A stretch of 64,000 bases of DNA from an uncultured Bacteroidales bacterium (lineage in GTDB: Bacteria > Bacteroidota > Bacteroidia > Bacteroidales > Paludibacteraceae). Positions 56,846 through 64,000 of the stretch are shown one piece after another (the first letter of the stretch is position 1; each line of letters starts with the position of its first letter). Below the pieces are notes generated by a model. That model saw nothing but the letters and a program-made list of their open reading frames with translations. It did not search any database and was not told the DNA's origin. A program made the translations under genes and the position numbers. Location of the stretch: positions 186,001-250,000 of the forward strand of contig CAMUYI010000001.1 of the NCBI GenBank assembly GCA_947164985.1, given 5' to 3'.

Positions 56846-58651
56846 ATGGATTCATTTGTATTTTTAGGTTTTGGGGTGGATGCGTGGATCACTATTGTGA
56901 CGGTCTTCGCTATGTTTACGGTGCTGCTCTTCACGCGGATACGTTCGGATGTGGTGTTTCTGATCGCAGTAGGCATCTTGCATGTGACCGGTGTACTAGA
57001 TGCGAAAGAGGCGCTGTCGGGTATCAGTCAGACATCGGTAGCGGTAGTGGGCGTGCTGTTTGTGGTCATCGCCGGATTGATGCATACGGGTGTGCTGCAA
57101 TGGATCGTGAAGCATCTGTTGGGTACGCCGAAAGGGTATGCCCGATCGGTGCTAAGGTTGATGTTACCGGTGGCCGCTTTGAGTTCGTTCTTGAGCAACA
57201 CGACCGTCGTAGCGCTATTTGTGAACATCGTCAAGATGTGGTCAAAGAAACTGGGTATCTCGCCATCCAAACTGCTTATTCCGCTCAGTTATGCTTCGGG
57301 AATGGGCGGTGTTTGTACCTTGATCGGTACGCCGCCGAACCTGATTATCAGCGGTTTATACGAACAGCAGACCGGTCATGCAATGAATATTCTGGCGACG
57401 ACCATCCCGGGTCTCTTCTGTCTGGCAGTAGGTGTTCTGAGTATCATCGCGTTGCGTAAGTTGCTGCCGAACCGTCAGTCTCCGGAAGCTGCTTTTGAGA
57501 GTACCGGCGATTATACAGTGGAGATGTTGGTACCGTCCGATAACCAACATATTGGTATGACGATCGGTGAGTTGGGTCTGAATAGTGTGCAGGGCGGTAG
57601 TCTAGTTGAGATACGCCATTTTGATGACGAAAAGATCGTGTCGCCTGTGCCGGATGACGAACCGCTGATGGGTGGTGACCGCCTCATCTACGCAGGTCAG
57701 ATAGGTGATCTGTTAGAACTGGAAAAATCGCACGGACTGGTCAACGCCGATCATCCTGTTTTCCATTACGACGATGCGGCAAAGGGTTCGCATCATCTGC
57801 GTACGGCGTATATCAATTTCGGCAGTCATCTGATCGGCACGACGATGGGTACGAACGGTTTTGAGAAAACGCATGGTGTGACATTAGTGGCGGTGAGCCG
57901 TCGTGGTAGCCGTATCGAAGAGTCGCCACGTGAAGTGAAGTTAGAAGCCGGCGATACGCTGCTCCTGGAGAGTGTGAAAGAATTTCAAACGGACACGAAG
58001 GCCATGAGTCACGACCTGCATTTCTTTGAATCGGAAGATATACCGAATATCGGATGGGGCACGTTTGTATCGAGTGCGATCATGATCGCGATGGTGGCGC
58101 TGTCGGCCTTCAATGTACTGCCTTTACTGCAATGTGCTATCTTGGCCGTCTTCGCGATGCTCATCTTCCGTTGCTGCACGCCGGAACAGGCTATGCGGTC
58201 GATCAACTGGGATATATTGATGATCTTCGCCTGCAGTGCCGTACTCGGTATAGCCATTCAAAAAACCGGTATCGCCGAACGCATGGCAAATGGTATCCTC
58301 GATCTATGCGGCACGAACCCGATTGTGGTGATGACCGCTATTTGTTTTGCCGGAACGTTTATCACGGAGTTTATCTCGAATACCGCCGCGGGTGCGATGT
58401 TCTTCCCTATCATGTATGAGGCAGCCCTCAAATTAGGTTACGAACCCTACCCGTTCCTGATAGCCCTGATGATTGCCGTGAGCAGCAGTTTTGCTACGCC
58501 GATCGGTTCACCGACACATATGCTGGTGTATGGTCCCGGTGGTTATCGTTTCAGTGATTTCCTGAAGATAGGCCTGCTGATGAACCTGATCATCCTGGCG
58601 GCGAACATACTGATCGTCAACCTCGTCTATCCGTTGACTCCGCTGCCTTAA
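56846..58651 (+). CDS. SLC13/DASS family permease with RCK_C (TrkA-C) domains
   Basis: SSFLSNTTVVALFVNIV, GGVCTLIGTPPNLIISG, FITEFISNTAAGAMFFPI; two cytosolic TrkA_C-like segments. Confidence 0.9.
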   Translation: MDSFVFLGFGVDAWITIVTVFAMFTVLLFTRIRSDVVFLIAVGILHVTGVLDAKEALSGISQTSVAVVGVLFVVIAGLMHTGVLQWIVKHLLGTPKGYARSVLRLMLPVAALSSFLSNTTVVALFVNIVKMWSKKLGISPSKLLIPLSYASGMGGVCTLIGTPPNLIISGLYEQQTGHAMNILATTIPGLFCLAVGVLSIIALRKLLPNRQSPEAAFESTGDYTVEMLVPSDNQHIGMTIGELGLNSVQGGSLVEIRHFDDEKIVSPVPDDEPLMGGDRLIYAGQIGDLLELEKSHGLVNADHPVFHYDDAAKGSHHLRTAYINFGSHLIGTTMGTNGFEKTHGVTLVAVSRRGSRIEESPREVKLEAGDTLLLESVKEFQTDTKAMSHDLHFFESEDIPNIGWGTFVSSAIMIAMVALSAFNVLPLLQCAILAVFAMLIFRCCTPEQAMRSINWDILMIFACSAVLGIAIQKTGIAERMANGILDLCGTNPIVVMTAICFAGTFITEFISNTAAGAMFFPIMYEAALKLGYEPYPFLIALMIAVSSSFATPIGSPTHMLVYGPGGYRFSDFLKIGLLMNLIILAANILIVNLVYPLTPLP

Positions 58652-58656
58652 AAGGA

Positions 58657-59385
58657 TCAATCTTCCTGCCTCTTGGATTCGCGGAGTTCGTCCAGATAAC
58701 TGGCAGTGATGACGCCGGAAGGAAGGGCGATAACCGCGACACCAAGGATAGCAGAGAGCATGCTGATGAAACGGCCCAGATCGGTAGCAGGATAGATATC
58801 GCCGTAACCGACCGTAGTCAGCGTTGTGGTGGCCCAATAGAGGGCATCAAAGAAATCCTCAAACATCACCGATTCCTCGACGTTAAACATGATAAGCGCT
58901 GTGACGATGATATAGAATACCGCTATCCACAGCACTGTCAAGAGGATATGACGCTCTTTGCGCAGCACCTTGATCAAGATCTGCACGTTCTTCGAATAGC
59001 GGATGAACTTAAAGACACGCAGGATCTTAAACAGACGCGTGATACGGAAGAGCTTGAGCACTTTGTTCATCACCACGATAGAAGGCAGAATGGACAGCAG
59101 ATCGACGATGGCAAAAGCCGTGAACGGATAGGTAACAAACGCCATCCATTTGGAGCGATCTGTCAGACGATAATCGGCGGTCATCCAACGCAACATATAA
59201 TCGATGATGAAGGCCGTGACGGCTACTTTGTCAAAGACGTCGAACCATGGATTCTGTTCCCGAAAAGCGAGGGGGATGATGCTGATGACGATGAAGAAAA
59301 GCATCGTCCAATCGTAAACTTTACTGTAGATCGAATCGGTTCCTACTTCGATGGTATCGTAGATGTTTCTGCGCCAGTTTTTCAT
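58657..59385 (-). CDS. voltage-gated potassium channel family protein
   Basis: S4-like KLFRITRLFKILRVFKFIRYSK; selectivity filter TTLTTVGYGDIYP. Confidence 0.92.
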   Translation of the reverse strand: MKNWRRNIYDTIEVGTDSIYSKVYDWTMLFFIVISIIPLAFREQNPWFDVFDKVAVTAFIIDYMLRWMTADYRLTDRSKWMAFVTYPFTAFAIVDLLSILPSIVVMNKVLKLFRITRLFKILRVFKFIRYSKNVQILIKVLRKERHILLTVLWIAVFYIIVTALIMFNVEESVMFEDFFDALYWATTTLTTVGYGDIYPATDLGRFISMLSAILGVAVIALPSGVITASYLDELRESKRQED

Positions 59386-59439
59386 TGTTTTGCGACTGTT
59401 TTGAGGGTGTTTTGGGGGTATTTTGTGTCAATTTGGGCG

Positions 59440-59470
59440 CAAAGGTACTGCTAATTTTTAACATACGCAA
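59440..59470 (-). promoter_or_regulatory. promoter for K+ channel gene
   Basis: caaaggta...atacgcaa. Confidence 0.55.
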
Positions 59471-59489
59471 GAAAAAAAGGGTAAAAAAT

Positions 59490-59520
59490 TTGCATAATCC
59501 AAATAATTGTAGTAATTTTG
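59490..59520 (+). promoter_or_regulatory. promoter for DUF5606 gene
   Basis: TTGCATAA...TAATTTTG. Confidence 0.6.
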
Positions 59521-59548
59521 CAGCCGATTTGAAACGGAAAGAAATATT

Positions 59549-59959
59549 ATGTTGAGAGAAATACTTGCTATCACCGGTAAACCGGGTTTGTATAAATTGG
59601 TTAGTCGCGGCAATAACATGCTGATTGTGGAGAGTCTGGTGGACGGTAAACGTATGCCGACTTATGCGCGTGATAAGATCGTGGCGCTGAGCGATGTATC
59701 AATGTTCACCGACGCGGATGATGTATCGTTGAGCGAAGTGCTGACCAATGCAGGAAAGAAAGAAGGGCTGAAGGCGGTAGCGATGGATCCGAAGAAAGCA
59801 AGTAATGCGGAGTTGCAGGCATGGTTTGACGAGGTGCTGCCGAACTGGGACCGTGACCGCGTCTATCCGAGCGATATCCGCAAGCTGATCCAATGGTATA
59901 ATATCTTGGTGAAAGCAGGTATTACCGATTTTTCCGTCAAAGAGGAAGAAGCCGAATAA
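59549..59959 (+). CDS. DUF5606 family protein
   Basis: MLREILAITGKPGLYKLVSRGNNMLIVESLVDGKRMP. Confidence 0.85.
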   Translation: MLREILAITGKPGLYKLVSRGNNMLIVESLVDGKRMPTYARDKIVALSDVSMFTDADDVSLSEVLTNAGKKEGLKAVAMDPKKASNAELQAWFDEVLPNWDRDRVYPSDIRKLIQWYNILVKAGITDFSVKEEEAE

Positions 59960-59989
59960 AGGTTATCGGTGAGCGGTTATAGGTTATAG

Positions 59990-60751
59990 GTGCTCATAAG
60001 AGCAATTATTGATAGCATAGAACTTGTAGCGCCACGGAGTGCCCAGGAAGAATGGGATAACTCGGGAATGCAGGTAGGTGACACGGGACGAGACATCCAG
60101 TCTGTCCTCCTGACCACAGACGTAACGGAAGATGTGGTCAATGAGGCTATTATGCTTGGATGTGACTTAATCATTTCTCATCATCCACTACTTTTTAGAG
60201 GTTTGAAGCAGGTCTGCGGACAAACACCGCAGGCACGCGTTGTGGAGATGGCGATCAAACATGATATCGCTATCTATAGCGCGCATACGAATCTGGACTC
60301 GGTCGTAGGAGGGATCAATACGAAGCTGGCGGAGCGATTAGGGGTTACGGGTTACCGGTTACTGACAGAGAGCGGATTAGGGGCGATAGGAAAACTACCC
60401 CAGCCAATGAAATATCCCAAATTTATTTCTCATGTAAGGGAGGTATTAGGGACGACGTATATCCGTTATACGAAGCCTGCGAAGGAGATAGTGGAGACGG
60501 TGGCCTTATGCGGAGGAAGCGGGGCAGAGTTCATCGAGACGGCCATTGAGCAAGGGGCGGATGTGTATGTGACGGCCGACTGCAAGTACCATGAGTTTCA
60601 GGACGCAGCAGGACGAATCGGGTTGGTAGATATCGACCACTGGATCTCGGAGCATCATGCCACCGAAATATTCCGCGATATTATAGCACCGCTCGGCGTA
60701 AAATGCAACATCAGCGAGAAGGATAGGACGCCTATCCAAATTAAAAATTAA
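59990..60751 (+). CDS. Nif3-like dinuclear metal center protein
   Basis: GTG start; WDNSGMQVGD, DLIISHHPLLFRGLK, IYSAHTNLDSVVGGINTKLAE. Confidence 0.92.
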   Translation: MLIRAIIDSIELVAPRSAQEEWDNSGMQVGDTGRDIQSVLLTTDVTEDVVNEAIMLGCDLIISHHPLLFRGLKQVCGQTPQARVVEMAIKHDIAIYSAHTNLDSVVGGINTKLAERLGVTGYRLLTESGLGAIGKLPQPMKYPKFISHVREVLGTTYIRYTKPAKEIVETVALCGGSGAEFIETAIEQGADVYVTADCKYHEFQDAAGRIGLVDIDHWISEHHATEIFRDIIAPLGVKCNISEKDRTPIQIKN

Positions 60752-60776
60752 GAATTAAAAATTAAAAATTCATTAT

Positions 60777-61511
60777 ATGGCAAGAACAAAAGAATTGACG
60801 GTAGAGGACAAGCTGAAAGCGCTCTACGAACTGCAGCAGGTGGACTCACAGATCGATGAGTTACGTGCATTGGCAGGTGAATTACCTCAAGAGGTAAAAG
60901 ATATGGCAGACGAGGTAGAAGGATTGAAGACCCGTCTGGTGAATATCGAGAATGACATCAAGGAATGCGAGACGCAGATCAGTGATCACCGTGTTCGTAC
61001 GGAGAACGCGAATGCATCGATCTCGCGTTACAAAGAGCAACAGAACAGCGTACGTAACAACCGCGAGTTCGATAACCTGAGTAAGGAGATCGAATATCAG
61101 GAGTTGGAGATCGAAGCCAGTCAGCGTAAGATCAAACATTACTCGGCTGAGCTCGAGGCTCGTCTGGCCGAGAAAGCAAAGACCGTAAAGGACATCGAGG
61201 AGCGTACGGTGGATCTGAATCAGAAACGTTCGGAGTTGGATCAGATCTTAGCGGAAACGAAAGCCAAGACGGAGGCATTGGTGCTGAAGGCAACGGAGTT
61301 GGAGAAGAAGATCGACGAGCGTCTGTTGACCGCCTTCAAGCGTATCCGCAAGAACGCACGTAACGGTCTGGCTGTGGTTAAGATCGAGCGTGACTCGTGC
61401 GGTGGTTGCCACGCAAAGATCCCTGCACAGGGTCAGTTGGACATCCGCGCAAGAAAGCGTATCATCCCTTGTGAGTTCTGCGGTAGAATATTAGTAGACC
61501 CAGAGATGTAA
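60777..61511 (+). CDS. coiled-coil/C4 zinc-ribbon protein (DUF164-like)
   Basis: ELQQVDSQIDELR...; CGGCHAKIPAQGQLDIRARKRIIPCEFCGRIL. Confidence 0.9.
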   Translation: MARTKELTVEDKLKALYELQQVDSQIDELRALAGELPQEVKDMADEVEGLKTRLVNIENDIKECETQISDHRVRTENANASISRYKEQQNSVRNNREFDNLSKEIEYQELEIEASQRKIKHYSAELEARLAEKAKTVKDIEERTVDLNQKRSELDQILAETKAKTEALVLKATELEKKIDERLLTAFKRIRKNARNGLAVVKIERDSCGGCHAKIPAQGQLDIRARKRIIPCEFCGRILVDPEM

Positions 61512-62346
61512 GAATAAGGCTGAGAACGCCTAACCACCATGTAGTGCCGGTACCGATGGTATCGGCGCTACTATTTTGTCCGAAGGTATAGTAGGCAATG
61601 ACGGCGAGGCTATTGTTGGTAAAATGCATGAGGATGGGAATCCAGAGGGAACCGGACCAAAGGAAGATATAACCGAACATCGCACCCATCAACATGCGCG
61701 GGATGAAGCCGAAGAACTGCATATGGATGGCGGAGAAGATGATTGCCGTGATCCAAACGGCAATAGACCGCTTCGCTGTAAGACCGCTTACGCTGTAAGA
61801 CCGTTTCACTGTAAGACCGTCCTTCGGACTGTAGGACAGAATCTGCTGGAGAGTGCCACGGAAGGAGAGTTCTTCAGAGAGGGCGGGGAGAAGGGCCATG
61901 AGGCCGATGTTAATAAGCAGGCCGCCGAAGTTATCAGCTTGCAGGAAGCGTTCGGTGAGGACCGCAGCGGCTTCTTCCATAGCGCGGAGTTGTTGCTCGA
62001 GTGCGGAGAGAGCCGCAGGAAAGACGATACGGTTATTAAGGTCCGCAAGCAGATTAATGGCAGGAATAGCACAAATCATGATGCCTATCGCGACGAGACA
62101 GAGGAAACCGTCCGGTCGGGTATCCATACGGAGCCAGGTGAAGGGACGATGATTGTCAGACCAGATGGCGGCACAGAGGATCGGCGGCAGAAGGAAAGTA
62201 GCTGTCGTTTGGGCGAACTGAAGCCATTTGAGGGAGGCAGTGGACTGCGCATCGGCGATGAGGAGCCATGCTCCCATGACGAAGAGGGTAAGGACCGCCA
62301 TGGTGGCGAGCCAAAGGATAATTTGAACAAAAGGATTCTTTTTCAT
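61462..62346 (-). CDS. CPBP family intramembrane metalloprotease
   Basis: SEELSFRGTLQQIL, FSAIHMQFFGFIPRMLMGAMFGYIF, HFTNNSLAVIAYY. Confidence 0.9.
   Translation of the reverse strand: MKKNPFVQIILWLATMAVLTLFVMGAWLLIADAQSTASLKWLQFAQTTATFLLPPILCAAIWSDNHRPFTWLRMDTRPDGFLCLVAIGIMICAIPAINLLADLNNRIVFPAALSALEQQLRAMEEAAAVLTERFLQADNFGGLLINIGLMALLPALSEELSFRGTLQQILSYSPKDGLTVKRSYSVSGLTAKRSIAVWITAIIFSAIHMQFFGFIPRMLMGAMFGYIFLWSGSLWIPILMHFTNNSLAVIAYYTFGQNSSADTIGTGTTWWLGVLSLILTSLGLLIFYRRTHKG
61776..61819. repeat. in-frame tandem repeat inside the CPBP gene
   Basis: ctgtaagaccg at 61776, 61793 and 61809 (period 16-17). Confidence 0.85.
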
Positions 62347-62350
62347 GCCG

Positions 62351-62381
62351 CAAAGGTACTACAAAAATTGCATATATGCAA
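62351..62381 (-). promoter_or_regulatory. promoter for CPBP gene
   Basis: caaaggta...atatgcaa. Confidence 0.6.
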
Positions 62382-62398
62382 ATTTTTTACCAAATTAT

Positions 62399-62429
62399 TT
62401 GCGTATATGAGAAAAAAGTTGTACCTTTG
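62399..62429 (+). promoter_or_regulatory. promoter for sugar-isomerase-like gene
   Basis: TTGCGTAT...TACCTTTG. Confidence 0.6.
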
Positions 62430-62482
62430 CACCCGCAAAGGTTAGAAACACGCAATAATAGAAACCAAAAAAATATACAACC

Positions 62483-63571
62483 ATGTTACACAAATTACGT
62501 TCTCAACTCCACACGGAGGCCTTAGAGGTACCATTCAAGGTGTCTGATTCATTCATTGAAGAAAATCAAGTAGTAGCCGTTCTTTCGGGAGGTACGGAGG
62601 CGCTGTTTATGGATCTTGTTCGCGAGAAGAAGATTGACCTGAAGCGTCCTGTTTATCTGATGGTAAGCGGATTCAGTAACTCTATTCCGGCTGCTTTGGA
62701 GATCTTGAGTTTCATTCGTCAGCGCAAAGGTATTGCGAAGATCATGCAGCATCCGAATGACACGGTTTTTGTGGATGAGAGCGAGACCGCATCGTTAACC
62801 CGCGTCCCGCTCAAGAAAGTGCTGAAGAACGATAAGAAATTGCGTCTGGGTGTAGTAGGAAATAGTCAAGATTGGTTGATTGCTTCGCAGGTAGATTACA
62901 AAGCCGTGTTGGCGGATATGAACTGCGAGTTGATCGATATCCCGTTTGAGGAGTTAAGCAGTCTGGGTGAAGTGGACCCGGGTATGAAGGGAGCAGAGGC
63001 GATCTATGCTCGCGAGAAAGAGATCATTGCGAAATATAAATTGGACGGTATCACGGTTCGTTGCTTCGACATGTTCACCACAGTAAAGAACACGGGTTGT
63101 GTAGCAGTCAGCAAACTGCAAGATGAAGGTATTCCGGCAGGTTGCGAAGGCGATATCCCGGTACTGCTGACGATGATCGCATGCCGTCAGTTAACCGGAG
63201 AACCGGCATTCATGGGCAGTCCGGCACGTATCTTACCGGACGGACAGATCCTGTTGGCGAAATGTACGATCGCGCTCTCGATGACGAAGAAGCATGAGTA
63301 CACGACGCATTTTGAGTCCGGTATCGGTGTAGCTATCCACGGCGAAGTAGAGCCGGGTGACTATACGCTGGTTAAGTTGAGTCATGACCTGCAGCGTCTG
63401 TTGGCCGTGAACGTGAAAGTGACGCGTTGCCAATACGAGCAGAACATGTGCCGTACGCAGATCTGGATCCAGTCGACGCCGATCGTGAGTCAGTACCTGC
63501 TGACGAACCCGCTGTCCGATCACCATGTATTGATCAAGGGTCATCACGCTGCTAAATTCTGGAGAGAGTAA
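62483..63571 (+). CDS. L-fucose/L-arabinose isomerase-like protein
   Basis: 362 aa; VDPGMKGAEAIYAREKEI, CFDMFTTVKNTGCVAVSKLQDEGIPAGCEGDIPVLLTM. Confidence 0.65.
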   Translation: MLHKLRSQLHTEALEVPFKVSDSFIEENQVVAVLSGGTEALFMDLVREKKIDLKRPVYLMVSGFSNSIPAALEILSFIRQRKGIAKIMQHPNDTVFVDESETASLTRVPLKKVLKNDKKLRLGVVGNSQDWLIASQVDYKAVLADMNCELIDIPFEELSSLGEVDPGMKGAEAIYAREKEIIAKYKLDGITVRCFDMFTTVKNTGCVAVSKLQDEGIPAGCEGDIPVLLTMIACRQLTGEPAFMGSPARILPDGQILLAKCTIALSMTKKHEYTTHFESGIGVAIHGEVEPGDYTLVKLSHDLQRLLAVNVKVTRCQYEQNMCRTQIWIQSTPIVSQYLLTNPLSDHHVLIKGHHAAKFWRE

Positions 63572-63615
63572 TTGGAAATTAAAAATTAAAAATTACGAAT
63601 TAAGAATTCAAAGGA

Positions 63616-64000
63616 ATGGTATTCAAGCCGTCTGATAAGGTTCTTTGGTCGCAGGAGAAACTGCGGTTGGGCGTGGTAGGTAAACCGTCCGATTGGTTGA
63701 TTGCATCGAACGTCAACTATACGGATGTGCTGCAACGGATGCATATCGAGATCGTGGATATCCCGATCGAAGAGGTGACGCGTCTGGGTGTAGTGGATCC
63801 GGGTATGAAGGGTGCAGAAGCGATCTATACACGACTCAAAGAAATCGTGAAGCAGTATGACCTGCAAGGCGTGACACTACGTTGCTTCGACCTGTTGACA
63901 ACGATCAAGAACACGGGTTGTATCGCGTTGAGTAAGTTGAATGACGAAGGTATTCCCGCGGCCTGCGAAGGCGATATTCCGACACTGCTGACGATGATGG
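63616..64000 (+). CDS. second isomerase-like paralog (runs off window end)
   Basis: MVFKPSDKVLWSQEKLRLGVVGKPSDWLIASNVNYTDVLQRM...VDPGMKGAEAIYTRLKEI...GCIALSKLNDEGIPAACEGDIPTLLTMM. Confidence 0.7.
   Translation, partial: MVFKPSDKVLWSQEKLRLGVVGKPSDWLIASNVNYTDVLQRMHIEIVDIPIEEVTRLGVVDPGMKGAEAIYTRLKEIVKQYDLQGVTLRCFDLLTTIKNTGCIALSKLNDEGIPAACEGDIPTLLTMM

Overview
This looks like a Bacteroidales-type chromosome segment. Promoters are TTGCATAT-N(15-16)-TAnnTTTG, and the gene content fits the order: SecDF fusion, DUF4270, DUF4294, DUF5606, BspA-type LRR proteins and a DUF4248/'smalltalk' small-ORF cluster. About two thirds is core housekeeping: secDF-clpX, panC-pdxB, Mrp-MATE, proS with an adjacent tRNA-Pro, topA, NfeD-floA, nitrilase-recJ-tdk-priA-uridine kinase, SLC13 permease, K+ channel, Nif3, a DUF164-type zinc-ribbon protein, and a sugar-isomerase-like pair. 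Accessory or less ordinary parts are: (i) a tRNA-Met with a damaged, loop-inverted 3' partial copy; (ii) a 3359-aa secreted protein beside a small protein with a sortase-like tripartite tail and an AraC regulator; (iii) a 39-43 kb island of short ORFs (DUF4248, DUF3791, smalltalk, three MAK-type proteins); (iv) a ~600-bp non-coding, highly structured region at 43.0-43.6 kb; (v) an LRR/trypsin-TPR/LRR block followed by a decayed macro-like ORF and a direct repeat; (vi) a divergent locus at 52.6-56.8 kb where a membrane pentapeptide protein with a TIR-like C-terminus faces a cupin plus a 2TM + possible macro-fold protein. Item (vi) has Thoeris-II-like logic and is my best candidate for an undescribed system. 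All family calls come from reading the translations by eye; no database search was run.
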